A stretch of DNA of 64,000 nucleotides from an uncultured Aquimarina sp. (GTDB lineage: Bacteria > Bacteroidota > Bacteroidia > Flavobacteriales > Flavobacteriaceae), in contig CANMTP010000007.1 in NCBI GenBank assembly GCA_947500845.1, positions 62,001 through 126,000 of the forward strand, read 5' to 3'. The notes under the pieces are model-generated. The model was not told the DNA's origin. It saw only the letters and a list, made by a program, of their open reading frames with translations, and made no database searches. Position numbers and translations under genes: made by a program. Shown here piece by piece: positions 1 through 8,874 of this stretch; within the stretch, counting starts at the first letter, position 1; the number at the start of each line of letters is the position of its first letter.

Positions 1-693
1 TCTAATAGGCCTGCTGTTTCCACATCAGACTTTGCTCAGGGACATCGTTTCCTAGCCAATGCTACCGTAGAATTTAAGTGGAATGAAAATATCAAAACTC
101 GTATTGGATTCGTGTACGAAGGTGTCGATGGTTCTCCGTTTAGCTATGTTTATAATGATGATGGAGACTTATTAGCAGATACAGGTGAAAATTCTGCCCT
201 AATTTATGTACCTGCCAGTCGTAACGAAATCAATTTGGTAGATGTTACTGATAGAGATACAGGAGCTGTTATTTCATCTGCAGAAGACCAATGGGAAGCA
301 TTAAATGCGTTTATTGAAGGTAACGATTATTTACGAGGAAGAAGAGGTCAGTTTTCTGAACGTAATGGTGATAGAACTAAATGGAGCCACGTAATCGATT
401 TAAAGTTTGCACAAGAGTTCTCAATTATGGGACTTGGTAAAAAGAACACTTTAGAATTTACTGCAGACATTTTCAACTTCACTAACTTGATTAATAAAGA
501 CTGGGGAACACGATACTTTGTGAATAACGACAACGTAAGAGTGATCAGCTTTGCAGGTTTCGAATCTGATGATACAACACCTAGGTATACTTTTTCTGAT
601 AGAGCTACTGAAGGTATTAACGATGTTGATGACGCTGGTTTAAACTCTTCAAGATGGCAGATGCAACTTGGACTTCGTTATACATTTAATTAA
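1..693 (+). CDS. TonB-dependent outer membrane receptor, C-terminal part (partial)
   Basis: The frame is open from base 1, so only the C-terminal 230 residues are present and the start lies outside the window. Alternating polar/aromatic strands, the segment EFTADIFNFTNLIN and the final LGLRYTFN ending in an aromatic plus Asn are what is seen at the end of Oar-like TonB-dependent receptor barrels, whose last strand is read by the BAM complex. The family imports large substrates through the outer membrane or, for Oar proteins, has a less clear surface role. The substrate cannot be told from this part. A strong terminator follows 24 bases after the stop, so this is the last gene of its transcript. 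Confidence 0.85.
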   Translation, partial: SNRPAVSTSDFAQGHRFLANATVEFKWNENIKTRIGFVYEGVDGSPFSYVYNDDGDLLADTGENSALIYVPASRNEINLVDVTDRDTGAVISSAEDQWEALNAFIEGNDYLRGRRGQFSERNGDRTKWSHVIDLKFAQEFSIMGLGKKNTLEFTADIFNFTNLINKDWGTRYFVNNDNVRVISFAGFESDDTTPRYTFSDRATEGINDVDDAGLNSSRWQMQLGLRYTFN

Positions 694-717
694 GATATAA
701 ATGAAATCAATTTCTAA

Positions 718-748
718 AACCTCATTCAAAATCGAATGAGGTTTTTTT
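718..748 (+). terminator. Rho-independent terminator after the TonB receptor
   Basis: Perfect 10-bp stem (AACCTCATTC / GAATGAGGTT) with a 6-base loop followed by a run of T. Confidence 0.9.
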
Positions 749-794
749 ATTCATATTACTTACCTTTGAGAAATTAATATATAGTAAAGATTGG

Positions 795-814
795 ATCCCG
801 CTCTTTAGCGGGAT
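795..814. repeat. Short perfect hairpin
   Basis: ATCCCGC and GCGGGAT form a 7-bp stem with a 6-base loop. There is no T run on either side. It may be a small dispersed palindrome or an mRNA leader structure of the gene at 886. Confidence 0.4.
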
Positions 815-885
815 TAATTCGACTTACTATTTTGCTATAAAAATTTCAGGATCAAAACAGAGTTTCATTAACTAAACACATCATT

Positions 886-1326
886 ATGTACGAAGCTATT
901 CAAATCGTTCACTCCTATTGGGCCTATCTTGTCTTACTTATTGTTACACTTGCTACAATTAATGCACTAGCCGGTTTTTTTAGCAAAAGAGAATATGCTC
1001 CAAAAGATTTTAGAGTTTCTTTATTTGCCCTTATCGTCTCACATATTCAGTTATTGATCGGGATTATAATTTTCTTTCTCTCACCTCTTGTGGTCTGGTT
1101 TTCGGGAACACATAGCATGGGAGAAATCATGAAAGATTCAACATTACGTCTATACAATGTAGAGCATCCTTTAACGATGATTTTGATGATCGTTTTTATT
1201 ACCATAGGATATTCCAAACACAAGAAAAAGCTTACTTCTACCCCCAAATTTAAGATGTTGGCTATTTTCTATACGATTGCATGGATCCTAATGCTGTCAA
1301 GAATTCCGTGGGCGCAATGGTTTTAA
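886..1326 (+). CDS. Four-helix membrane protein of the Bacteroidota 'cytochrome b-like' group
   Basis: The 146-residue product has four predicted membrane helices at roughly residues 10-32, 44-72, 92-110 and 122-140. Histidines sit near membrane ends (HSYW near the start, SHIQLLIG in helix 2, VEHPLTM before helix 3), which is why similar Bacteroidota proteins are labelled cytochrome b. I see no proof of haem binding. The ending IPWAQWF is typical of the group. It is a single-gene unit between two terminal structures. The function is unknown, with a respiratory or haem role only as inference. Confidence 0.65.
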   Translation: MYEAIQIVHSYWAYLVLLIVTLATINALAGFFSKREYAPKDFRVSLFALIVSHIQLLIGIIIFFLSPLVVWFSGTHSMGEIMKDSTLRLYNVEHPLTMILMIVFITIGYSKHKKKLTSTPKFKMLAIFYTIAWILMLSRIPWAQWF

Positions 1327-1375
1327 CCCTATAACTTCTAAAAGGGAAATTCTATTTTGTATTCTCCCGGGGGGA

Positions 1376-1801
1376 CTAGGGACTTCCATAAGCCGTTACT
1401 ACCAACTCACGTGAGCCTCCGTGGTCTCTATGCTCACAAAGATAGATTCCTTGCCAGATACCTAGGTTTAATCTTCCGTTGGTGATTGGGATCTGTACCG
1501 AAGTTCCCATTAGAGAAGCTTTAATATGCGCCGGCATATCGTCAGGTCCTTCGTAAGTATGCATATAATAAGAAGCATTTTGGGGTACCATGATATTCAT
1601 ATGACTTTCGAAGTCTTGTCTTACCGTTGGATCGGCATTTTCATTAATCGTTAGACTTGCCGAAGTATGCTTAATGAATATCTGCAATTGCCCTATTTTG
1701 ATGTTTTTTATTTCCGGAATTTCAGAAATAATCTGTTCTGTGATCAAATAAAAGCCTCTTGGGTATGGTTTTAGTTGTATTTCCTTTTGGAAGAATTTCA
1801 T
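1376..1801 (-). CDS. YjbQ / UPF0047 family protein
   Basis: The 141-residue length is normal for the family. The YjbQ signature is visible: HTSASLTINENADPTV near residue 45, the central HTYEGPDDMPAH, and the C-terminal GIWQGIYLCEHRDHGG. The His and Asp/Glu residues of these motifs form the metal/active site. E. coli YjbQ has weak thiamine-phosphate synthase activity, but the physiological role is unsettled. It is transcribed divergently from the HAD gene at 1979. Confidence 0.9.
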   Translation of the reverse strand: MKFFQKEIQLKPYPRGFYLITEQIISEIPEIKNIKIGQLQIFIKHTSASLTINENADPTVRQDFESHMNIMVPQNASYYMHTYEGPDDMPAHIKASLMGTSVQIPITNGRLNLGIWQGIYLCEHRDHGGSRELVVTAYGSP

Positions 1802-1978
1802 CTTTAATTAATTTCAATGTGAAAATATAAATTTTGATTGTTTTTTAAGCTATTCCTCCTAAAAACGAGGGAAATTACAAACAATTGAAAATAAATAATT
1901 TAATACAAATTTCACAGTGATCACATATCGTATATCATTTAACTACCTACCTTTGTCACCTAAATTTAGACACCTGCT

Positions 1979-2797
1979 ATGGATTTATCAAAAATAAATC
2001 TTGTCTCTACAGATATGGATGGTACACTTCTTAATTCTAAGGGTGAAGTAAGTCGCCATTTCTTTCAACTTTTTGAAGAACTTAATGAAATGGGGGTCAC
2101 TTTTGTGGCCGCCAGTGGAAGACAATACTATAGTATTATTGATAAATTAAAACCTATTAAAGACGACATCTACGTAATTGCAGAAAATGGAGCATTAACC
2201 ATGCAACAAGGCAAGGAGTTACAAACGACTGTAATAGATCGCGAGACCTATCTTGAACTTTTAGATATCACCCGGGAACTTAAAGGCTCTCAAGTGATCT
2301 TATGTGGCCGAAAAAAAGGATACATAGAAGACTACGGCCAAGATTTTATAGATATGTTTTCTGAATATTATGATCGATATGAAATTGTTGATGATCTTGC
2401 TGAAGTTACCGATGATCTATATCTTAAAATAGCTATTTGTAACCAAAAAGGATCAGAAAAATACCTATATCCTGCCCTTAAACACTTAGAGAATAGGTTA
2501 AAAGTTAAAGTCTCTGGAGAAATTTGGTTAGATCTATCACATAATCTTGCAAACAAAGGACACGCCTTACAACAACTTCAAGAAAATCATAATATCTTAC
2601 CCGAAGAAACCATGGTTTTTGGAGATTATAATAACGACCTGGAAATGATGACCCGAGCCACCTATAGCTTTGCTATGGAAAATGCACATCCCAACATTAA
2701 AGCCATTGCCAATTATACTACAAAAAGTAATAACGACAATGGTGTAGAATATATACTACACAAAATGATTGAAGCTAAAAAATCGGCTACCTTTTAA
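1979..2797 (+). CDS. Cof-type HAD family hydrolase
   Basis: The 272-residue soluble protein begins with the HAD motif I DMDGTLLN (nucleophile and acid/base Asp near residues 12 and 14). Motif II is in AASGRQ, a Lys is in NLANKGHALQ, and the motif IV acids are in VFGDYNNDLEMM near residue 216. The C2B-type cap between about residues 85 and 185 marks the Cof subfamily, phosphatases acting on sugar phosphates, pyridoxal phosphate or flavin intermediates. The substrate cannot be predicted. A TACCTTTG box at 1948-1955 may be its -7 element, but no clear -33 TTG is seen. Confidence 0.9.
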   Translation: MDLSKINLVSTDMDGTLLNSKGEVSRHFFQLFEELNEMGVTFVAASGRQYYSIIDKLKPIKDDIYVIAENGALTMQQGKELQTTVIDRETYLELLDITRELKGSQVILCGRKKGYIEDYGQDFIDMFSEYYDRYEIVDDLAEVTDDLYLKIAICNQKGSEKYLYPALKHLENRLKVKVSGEIWLDLSHNLANKGHALQQLQENHNILPEETMVFGDYNNDLEMMTRATYSFAMENAHPNIKAIANYTTKSNNDNGVEYILHKMIEAKKSATF

Positions 2798-3161
2798 GAC
2801 AGAATCCGACAGGAATATTTTCTATACCTGGCTAAGAAACACAGGCCAGTGCAATAGATATGATAAAAAAATATACATAAATAGGAATACGGGTAGGAAA
2901 AAGATTTTGCATAATAAGCTGTTTAGTCGTTTAGTTCTTATGATTTTGGGGTTCATCATTGTAAATGCAAGGTATAAAAAATATATCACGTATGCACTTA
3001 ATCTCATAAAAATACTTTTCAACATGATTTTGCCAGAATAAAAGAAGCTAATTTCCTACAAAAATATTATTGTACTAAAAAAACCCACTCTCAATAAAAA
3101 GAGCCGCCAATTGTGTATTTTTCACGTTTAAAGTTTACAGCCAATAAAGTATAATACAGCT
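2798..3161. other. Gene-free stretch between the HAD gene and lepA
   Basis: Open frames on both strands here are short, basic and isoleucine/lysine-rich in the way random AT-rich DNA gives, and I do not accept them. No convincing stem plus T run is seen, although two convergent transcripts must end here. Confidence 0.5.
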
Positions 3162-4958
3162 CTAGTCATTCAATTTTAGAACTGCCATAAAAGCTTCTTG
3201 AGGAATTTCTACATTTCCTACCTGGCGCATCCGTTTTTTACCTTTCTTTTGTTTTTCAAGCAACTTACGTTTACGAGAAATATCACCACCATAACATTTG
3301 GCGGTTACATCTTTACGAAGTGCTTTAACAGTCTCCCTAGCGATGATTTTGGCACCAATTGCAGCTTGAATTGGTATATCAAACTGCTGTCGCGGAATTA
3401 ACTCTTTTAGCTTTTCACAGATTTTCTTACCAATATCATAGGCATTATCCTGGTGTAATAGCGCAGAAAGTGCATCTACAGTATTTCCATTAAGCAATAC
3501 ATCTACTTTCACCAATTTTGAAGCACGCATGCCAATAGGACTGTAATCAAAGGACGCATATCCTTTTGATACCGTTTTCAAACGATCATAAAAATCAAAA
3601 ACAATCTCTGCCAACGGCATATCAAAAGTAAGTTCTACTCGTTCGGTAGTAAGATAAGTTTGATTGGTAATCTCTCCTCGTTTTTCTATACACAAAGACA
3701 TTACAGGTCCCACAAAATCAGCTTTGGTAATAATAGAAGCTTTAATATAGGGTTCTTCTACCCGATTCATTGATGAAGGATCGGGAAGATCTGATGGATT
3801 ATTTACAATGATAATGTCATCTGGATACTTATTCGTAAACGCATGATACGACACATTAGGCACTGTCGTGATCACCGTCATGTTAAACTCGCGCTCCAGT
3901 CGCTCCTGAATAATTTCCATATGTAACATCCCAAGGAATCCACATCGAAAACCAAATCCTAATGCCGCAGAACTCTCTGGCGTAAACACCAGCGACGCAT
4001 CATTAAGCTGTAGTTTTTCCATCGAGGCACGTAGCTCTTCATAATCCTCTGTATCTACAGGATAAATCCCTGCAAAAACCATTGGTTTCACGTCTTCAAA
4101 ACCTTCAATTGCATTTTGAGTAGGCGTTTTCGCATCGGTAACGGTATCACCCACTTTTACCTCACGAGCATCTTTGATTCCTGTAATCAAATACCCTACA
4201 TCGCCGGTTTTGATAATTTGTTTTGGAACCTGATTCAATTTCAAGGTTCCTATTTCATCTGCAAAATAGTTTTTGCCGGTAGCGACAAACTTAATCTGTT
4301 GCCCTTTCCTGATTTCACCATTGACTACCCTGAAATACGTTTCAACTCCTCTAAACGGATTGTAAACAGAATCAAATATTAACGCTTGTAAAGGTTCATC
4401 AGGATTTCCTTTAGGTGCAGGAATTCTTTCAATAATAGCTTCCAAAATTTCTTCTATTCCAATTCCTGTTTTGGCACTTGCAGGAATCACATCAGCTGCA
4501 TCACAACCCAAAAGGTCTACAATATCATCGGTTACTTCTTCTGGATTAGCACTTGGCAGATCTACCTTATTTAATACCGGAATAATTTCCAGATCATTTT
4601 CTAATGCCAAATATAAATTAGAAATCGTTTGCGCCTGTATACTTTGAGCAGCATCTACAATCAACAACGCTCCTTCACACGCTGCAATAGAACGAGAAAC
4701 TTCATAAGAAAAATCCACATGACCTGGCGTATCGATAAGATTTAAGATGTATTCTTCTCCCTTATAAGTATACTCCATTTGTATTGCATGACTTTTGATC
4801 GTAATCCCACGCTCACGCTCAAGATCCATATTGTCCAAAAGTTGCGCTTGCGCCTCACGAGCAGTTACAGATCCTGTAAAATCCAATAGCCTATCTGCCA
4901 GTGTACTCTTACCATGATCTATATGTGCAATAATGCAAAAGTTTCTAATGTTCTTCAT
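3162..4958 (-). CDS. lepA: Elongation factor 4 (LepA), GTPase
   Basis: LepA is a ribosome-bound GTPase with a role in translation quality or ribosome biogenesis. The 598-residue length is canonical. It begins [19 protein letters not shown] (G1 P-loop), followed by [10 protein letters not shown] (G2), DTPGHVDF (G3) and NKVDLP (G4). EF-G-like domains 2, 3 and 5 follow, and then the LepA-specific C-terminal domain with [20 protein letters not shown] and [13 protein letters not shown] at the end. It is transcribed alone; a structured repeat lies directly upstream. Confidence 0.98.
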   Translation of the reverse strand: MKNIRNFCIIAHIDHGKSTLADRLLDFTGSVTAREAQAQLLDNMDLERERGITIKSHAIQMEYTYKGEEYILNLIDTPGHVDFSYEVSRSIAACEGALLIVDAAQSIQAQTISNLYLALENDLEIIPVLNKVDLPSANPEEVTDDIVDLLGCDAADVIPASAKTGIGIEEILEAIIERIPAPKGNPDEPLQALIFDSVYNPFRGVETYFRVVNGEIRKGQQIKFVATGKNYFADEIGTLKLNQVPKQIIKTGDVGYLITGIKDAREVKVGDTVTDAKTPTQNAIEGFEDVKPMVFAGIYPVDTEDYEELRASMEKLQLNDASLVFTPESSAALGFGFRCGFLGMLHMEIIQERLEREFNMTVITTVPNVSYHAFTNKYPDDIIIVNNPSDLPDPSSMNRVEEPYIKASIITKADFVGPVMSLCIEKRGEITNQTYLTTERVELTFDMPLAEIVFDFYDRLKTVSKGYASFDYSPIGMRASKLVKVDVLLNGNTVDALSALLHQDNAYDIGKKICEKLKELIPRQQFDIPIQAAIGAKIIARETVKALRKDVTAKCYGGDISRKRKLLEKQKKGKKRMRQVGNVEIPQEAFMAVLKLND

Positions 4959-4983
4959 GTTGATTTTTCAAATAAATTCTGGG

Positions 4984-5096
4984 GCGTGACCCTTCATTAC
5001 ATTACGGGTCGGGCTATCCGTTATATCTTTTCATTTTTTGCCTTCGAGAGCCTCAGGCACAAAAAATAAAAAGGATGCCACTCCTATCCCTCACGC
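4984..5096. repeat. Structured intergenic element with terminal inverted repeats
   Basis: The ends are inverted copies (GCGTGA at 4984-4989, TCACGC at 5091-5096). Inside are two further stems: GACCC 4988-4992 with GGGTC 5006-5010, and TGCCT 5039-5043 with AGGCA 5055-5059, the latter flanked by complementary T and A runs. The layout GGGCGTGACCC, CGGGTCGGGCTATCCG, then GGATGCC and CTATCCCTCACGC is one I recognise from intergenic repeats in many Flavobacteriaceae, apparently non-coding and mobilised in trans. The three-armed fold is inference. Confidence 0.7.
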
Positions 5097-5214
5097 AAAT
5101 TCCATTGCTGTAATGACTTGCAAATATAGTTGATTTTAGAAGCTTTATGCTATTCCACCGGGTATTTTTAAACCTCATTGGCTTTCAAAAACCTGGAAGG
5201 TCTGAAAGAATTTG

Positions 5215-5222
5215 TATTTTTG
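5215..5222 (+). promoter_or_regulatory. Probable -7 box upstream of dusB
   Basis: TATTTTTG is an exact match to the Bacteroidota -7 consensus TAnnTTTG. No TTG is found at the right -33 spacing. If used, transcription would begin near 5227-5229, downstream of the TTG codon at 5212, which favours the GTG at 5242 as the dusB start. Confidence 0.4.
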
Positions 5223-5241
5223 CCAAAAAATATCGATTGCT

Positions 5242-6234
5242 GTGGCCAAAATAGGAGACATAGATGTAGGAGAATTTCCATTGCTGCTCGCGCCCATGGA
5301 GGATGTGAGTGACCCCCCTTTTAGAGCATTGTGCAAAGAACAAGGAGCTGATGTAGTATATACCGAGTTTATTTCTAGTGAAGGACTCATTCGGGATGCT
5401 GCCAAAAGTGTTATGAAACTTGACATTTACGAAAAAGAGCGCCCGGTTGGTATTCAAATTTTTGGAGCTAATCTTGACTCTATGCTTAAATCTGTAGAAA
5501 TTGTAGAAGCTTCTGGCCCAGATATCATCGACATTAATTTTGGATGTCCTGTAAAAAAAGTAGTAAGCAAAGGTGCAGGTGCCGGAATTTTAAAAGATAT
5601 TGATCTTATGGTATCGCTTACTAAAGCTATGGTATCGCATACCAAGCTACCGGTTACTGTAAAAACGAGACTGGGTTGGGATCATGATTCTATTAAGATT
5701 GTAGAGGTAGCAGAGCGGTTACAAGATGTAGGTTGTAAAGCAATTTCTATTCATGGCCGCACCCGGTCACAGATGTATAAAGGTAATGCCGACTGGAAGC
5801 CTATCGCCGAGGTAAAAAACAATCCTAGAATGCATATTCCTGTATTTGGCAATGGCGATGTAGATACTCCCGAACGTGCTATGGAAATGCGTGATCAATA
5901 TGGTCTTGATGGTGCAATGATAGGCAGGGCCAGTATCGGTTATCCTTGGTTTTTTGCAGAAGTTAAACACTTTTTTGAAACAGGAGAGCATCTCCCTTCG
6001 CCGACTATAGAAGAACGAGTAATCGCCGCCCGAAGACACTTACAAATGGCTATCGATTGGAAAGGAGAAAAATTGGGTGTTTTTGAAACACGTAGACATT
6101 ATACCAATTACTTTAAAGGTATCCCACATTTTAAAGAATACCGAACCAAAATGGTTACCAGTGATCATCCTGATGATGTGTTTGCTGCCTTTGATGAAGT
6201 AGAGCAAAAATTTGCGGGGTTTGAATTTGTGTAA
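5242..6234 (+). CDS. dusB: tRNA-dihydrouridine synthase, DusB type
   Basis: This FMN enzyme reduces uridine to dihydrouridine in tRNA D-loops. Visible motifs are LLAPMEDVSDPPFRALCKEQ near the N-terminus, DINFGCPVKKVVSKGAGAG with the catalytic Cys, TVKTRLGWD, ISIHGRTRSQMYKGNADW with the FMN-phosphate region, and NGDVDTPE. The frame extends back to a TTG at 5212, but the family normally begins close to KIGDIDVGEF and a -7-like box overlaps the upstream part. I therefore choose GTG 5242, giving 330 residues. The start is the only uncertain point. Confidence 0.92.
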   Translation: MAKIGDIDVGEFPLLLAPMEDVSDPPFRALCKEQGADVVYTEFISSEGLIRDAAKSVMKLDIYEKERPVGIQIFGANLDSMLKSVEIVEASGPDIIDINFGCPVKKVVSKGAGAGILKDIDLMVSLTKAMVSHTKLPVTVKTRLGWDHDSIKIVEVAERLQDVGCKAISIHGRTRSQMYKGNADWKPIAEVKNNPRMHIPVFGNGDVDTPERAMEMRDQYGLDGAMIGRASIGYPWFFAEVKHFFETGEHLPSPTIEERVIAARRHLQMAIDWKGEKLGVFETRRHYTNYFKGIPHFKEYRTKMVTSDHPDDVFAAFDEVEQKFAGFEFV

Positions 6235-6289
6235 GGTATAAGTACCCTTCCGACATACTCAGAACAAATTCATCCTTTCTTATTTAGTA

Positions 6290-6308
6290 TCCTGAGGTTC
6301 TCGAAGGA
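6290..6308. repeat. Dispersed palindrome-like repeat (TCCTGAG...GAAGGA type)
   Basis: TCCTGAGGTTCTCGAAGGA is a short imperfect inverted repeat. Relatives occur at 9313-9339 and, decayed, at 36863-36875. All are intergenic. Confidence 0.5.
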
Positions 6309-6385
6309 CACGAAATAAAAAAGATAAACCAGAAAAGTTTTTATACCAGTTCTTATATGAAGTTACTGATATACGAATTGAACTA

Positions 6386-6464
6386 TTTTGATTTTAGGCA
6401 AGGCAAAAAATTTATGGATAGCCATAGCTATCGATCAATTTTATAACGAAGCATCAAGTCAAAA
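6386..6464. repeat. Large imperfect palindrome in the dusB downstream gap
   Basis: The centre is a perfect GATAGC-CATA-GCTATC hairpin at 6417-6432. The outer arms are TTTTGA at 6386-6391 and TCAAAA at 6459-6464, with partial pairing between. It lies in a 270-base non-coding gap between convergent genes. It resembles dispersed palindromic repeats of marine flavobacteria; it could also help terminate both transcripts. Confidence 0.5.
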
Positions 6465-6507
6465 GAGACAATTTTATACGGTAATTTCATGTGAGAAATG
6501 GTATTCG

Positions 6508-7710
6508 CTAACGTATCAATTTCTGATTAATCCTGCTAGATGCCAATAATGAGGCCACAAAACCAATCATTGTGATGGTTGCAAAAACAATGATAAAACT
6601 CATTGCAGTAATCCTGGTAGGATATGGTAATGATGGCGTAATCATTAATAAACCGAATTGCTGTTGTAATATAATTAATGTCAATCCTAACACTAGTCCC
6701 AATATTGTTCCTAATACGGTCATCAAAGATCCTTGAAATAAGAAGATTTTTCTGATGTTGGGTAATGAAGCTCCTACATTATACAATGTTTTTACATTGC
6801 TCTTTTTATCAATGATCATCATAATAATAGCTCCGGCCACATTAAACAAAGCGATAATTGCGATTAACGTAATAACCAAATAAGAAACCAGGTTTTCGGT
6901 ATTCAACATTTTATACAACTTATCATTAAGCTGAAACCTGTTTTTTATAACCACCTCGTCTCCAAAAATTAAATACAATTGCTGTAGTACTATTTCTTCA
7001 TTAGCTTCAGGAGATAACTTCAACTCCAGATGAGTCACTTCATCTTTAGGTAAATCAAGCAGGGTGCGTGCTAAACCTGTTGTAGCAAATATGTACTTCT
7101 CATCTAATTCTTCATTTACACTATATATACCAATATTTACTACCTTTTGTGATCTAAAGGCTTTGGTAATATCATTGGGAATTCCTTTTCCGGGTTTTGG
7201 CACATAAATACTAAGCAAATTGGTATACGTTTGTTCTACACCCATACCTAGTTCTCTACTAATACCGTTACCTGCTACTACCTGAAAATCATTATCGGTT
7301 AACCAGTTTCCGTAGACAACAATGCTATCGGTCTTGATAACGTTATTGTAATTGATATCAACCCCTTTTATTAAAGCTGTTTTTTGTTTATCACGAAACT
7401 CAAGAAAAACATGGTCTTCTACAATTTCAGAAAAATGCACAACATCTTCAAGCTGATTTAGTTTTTCTTTTTTTTCTTTATCAAAAACAAAAGTCTTTCC
7501 GCTTGACGGGAAAACTTTAAGATCGGGATCAAAATAGGTAGAAAACTGAAGGCTGAAGTCTTTAAGTCCGGCAAATCCCGTGAGTACAAGAAATAAAGCC
7601 ATCGCTCCTATAACTACTCCTGCAGCCGCTATACTTGTTATAATATTGATAGCATTGTTGCTACCAGGAGAAAACAAATACCGCTTGGCGATGTAGTATG
7701 AAAAATTCAC
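6508..7710 (-). CDS. ABC transporter permease, LolC/FtsX family
   Basis: The 400-residue protein has one N-terminal membrane helix (about residues 18-45), a large periplasmic MacB-like domain, and three C-terminal helices at about residues 275-300, 322-350 and 365-390. This is the topology of FtsX/LolC/LolE permeases, which extract lipoproteins from the inner membrane or transmit force across it. The N-terminal segment YIAKRYLFSPGSNNAINIIT is typical of Bacteroidota members. The partner ATPase is not adjacent. Its ATG overlaps the rbfA stop by four bases, so the two are co-translated. Confidence 0.85.
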   Translation of the reverse strand: MNFSYYIAKRYLFSPGSNNAINIITSIAAAGVVIGAMALFLVLTGFAGLKDFSLQFSTYFDPDLKVFPSSGKTFVFDKEKKEKLNQLEDVVHFSEIVEDHVFLEFRDKQKTALIKGVDINYNNVIKTDSIVVYGNWLTDNDFQVVAGNGISRELGMGVEQTYTNLLSIYVPKPGKGIPNDITKAFRSQKVVNIGIYSVNEELDEKYIFATTGLARTLLDLPKDEVTHLELKLSPEANEEIVLQQLYLIFGDEVVIKNRFQLNDKLYKMLNTENLVSYLVITLIAIIALFNVAGAIIMMIIDKKSNVKTLYNVGASLPNIRKIFLFQGSLMTVLGTILGLVLGLTLIILQQQFGLLMITPSLPYPTRITAMSFIIVFATITMIGFVASLLASSRINQKLIR

Positions 7711-8099
7711 TTCTTTTTGCGCTTTTCAAGAAGTTCTGGATTTTGAATAGGATTTTCCTCGCCTTTTACCGCTTTTTCGATATTAGAAATATATTCCAGA
7801 GAATCGTCTATAAAATAAGATAACTCTGGCATGCGCCGTAACTGATTTTTAGTACGTTGCGCCACCTGATGTTTGATTTGTGATTTTACAGCATTTACCT
7901 CTTTTAGGACCTTTTCTCCCTCTTGATGCGGAAAAACACTCATATACACCTTTGCTATCGAAAGATCTGTAGTCACACTTACTTTGGTAACGGAAACCAA
8001 AATCCCGTGTACTCCGGCATCGCGTAATGCATTTTGTATCACATCGGCAACATCTTTTTGTAATACTCCGGCAATTTTTTTCTGTCTGTTTGTTTCCAT
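7707..8099 (-). CDS. rbfA: 30S ribosome-binding factor A
   Basis: RbfA is a cold-shock protein that binds the pre-30S subunit and helps mature the 5' end of 16S rRNA. The 130-residue product starts METNRQKKIAGVLQKDVADV, has a KH-like core with VTKVSVTTDLSIAKVYMSVFP, and contains LRRMPELSYFIDDSLEYI, the family's C-terminal signature. It is the first gene of a two-gene unit with the LolC-like permease. A good promoter lies so close to the ATG that the mRNA may be leaderless. Confidence 0.95.
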   Translation of the reverse strand: METNRQKKIAGVLQKDVADVIQNALRDAGVHGILVSVTKVSVTTDLSIAKVYMSVFPHQEGEKVLKEVNAVKSQIKHQVAQRTKNQLRRMPELSYFIDDSLEYISNIEKAVKGEENPIQNPELLEKRKKK

Positions 8100-8104
8100 A
8101 ACTG

Positions 8105-8136
8105 CAAAAATACATATTAATCTTCGTAAGAGGCAA
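8105..8136 (-). promoter_or_regulatory. Promoter of rbfA-permease
   Basis: On the minus strand TTG (8134-8136) and TATTTTTG (8105-8112) are separated by 21 bases, fitting the Bacteroidota TTG-N17-23-TAnnTTTG promoter. The expected start of transcription is near 8099-8101, at the ATG itself. Confidence 0.5.
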
Positions 8137-8280
8137 GATCACTTTGCATTTAGGCGTAAGAATATAGACTTTTTGTCTATCTTATAATTAAACGGTGTGC
8201 ATTTCTATGTGCTATGGTGACCAATTAATTTTTTGATTATGGTATTATTGTATTTTTATACCAGTAAATAAAATTATAAA

Positions 8281-8691
8281 ATGGGTAAAATCAACAAAAT
8301 AGAACACTTAGGTATCGCAGTAAAAGATATTGATGCAGCAAATAGTTTATACGAGAAACTTTTGGGGGTTGCTCCTTATAAACAAGAGGAGGTAGAAAGT
8401 GAAGCTGTGATTACTTCTTTTTTTAAAGTTGGCGAGAGTAAAATTGAACTTTTGGCCAGTACAAAAGAAGATGGGCCGATCGGTAAATTTATAGCCAAAA
8501 AAGGAGAAGGTATTCATCACATTGCTTTTGATGTAGATGATATTGAGAAAGAACTAGATCGTTTGGAAAAAGAAGGGTTTCAAATCATTAACAAAACACC
8601 CAAATCCGGAGCCGACAATAAGCTCGTTGCTTTTTTACATCCCAAAAGTGCTAATGGGGTTTTGATAGAGCTTTGCCAGGAAAAGAAATAA
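8281..8691 (+). CDS. mce: Methylmalonyl-CoA epimerase
   Basis: The protein interconverts (R)- and (S)-methylmalonyl-CoA in propionate metabolism. The 136-residue VOC-fold protein has the first metal-binding His in IEHLGIAVKDID, the second in GIHHIAFDVDDI and an acidic ligand in VLIELCQ near the C-terminus. Length and order match the family. It stands alone upstream of a tRNA gene. Confidence 0.93.
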   Translation: MGKINKIEHLGIAVKDIDAANSLYEKLLGVAPYKQEEVESEAVITSFFKVGESKIELLASTKEDGPIGKFIAKKGEGIHHIAFDVDDIEKELDRLEKEGFQIINKTPKSGADNKLVAFLHPKSANGVLIELCQEKK

Positions 8692-8702
8692 AATAAAAAA
8701 TG

Positions 8703-8734
8703 TTTGGCGTGTATTGGTCAAATCCTTAAATTTG
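8703..8734 (+). promoter_or_regulatory. Promoter of the CAT tRNA
   Basis: TTTG at 8703-8706 and TAAATTTG at 8727-8734 are separated by 20 bases, fitting the Bacteroidota -33/-7 promoter. The predicted start is about 6 bases before the mature tRNA 5' end. Confidence 0.6.
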
Positions 8735-8746
8735 CCGTCCGTTTCA

Positions 8747-8820
8747 GGTCCCATAGCTCAGCTGGTTAGAGCACCTGACTCATAATCAGGGGGTCCTTGG
8801 TTCGAGCCCAAGTGGGACCA
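8747..8820 (+). tRNA. tRNA with CAT anticodon (Ile2 or elongator Met)
   Basis: A full cloverleaf is visible: acceptor GGTCCCA / TGGGACC, D-arm GCTC...GAGC, anticodon stem CCTGA / TCAGG with loop CTCATAA, T-arm with TTCGAGC, discriminator A. CCA is not encoded. The CAT anticodon fits elongator Met or the lysidine-modified Ile tRNA, which I cannot separate. Its 3' part is repeated twice downstream (9177-9239, 9341-9357). Confidence 0.93.
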
Positions 8821-8833
8821 CTTATAAACAGAA

Positions 8834-8860
8834 GCCTTTGCAACATGCAAGGGCTTTTTT
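8834..8860 (+). terminator. Terminator after the tRNA
   Basis: GCCTTTGC and GCAAGGGC pair over 8 bp with one G-U pair and are followed by a run of seven T. A related stem follows the second tRNA fragment at 9246. Confidence 0.75.
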
Positions 8861-8874
8861 TATATTTTATGCTT

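Noticed and set aside
795..814. Hairpin as terminator of the TonB receptor transcript
   Set aside because: No T run, and a better terminator lies at 718-748.
2769..3041. Open frame of 90 codons overlapping the HAD gene end
   Set aside because: Basic, Ile/Lys/Asn-rich translation without domain; begins inside another gene; typical random AT-rich frame.
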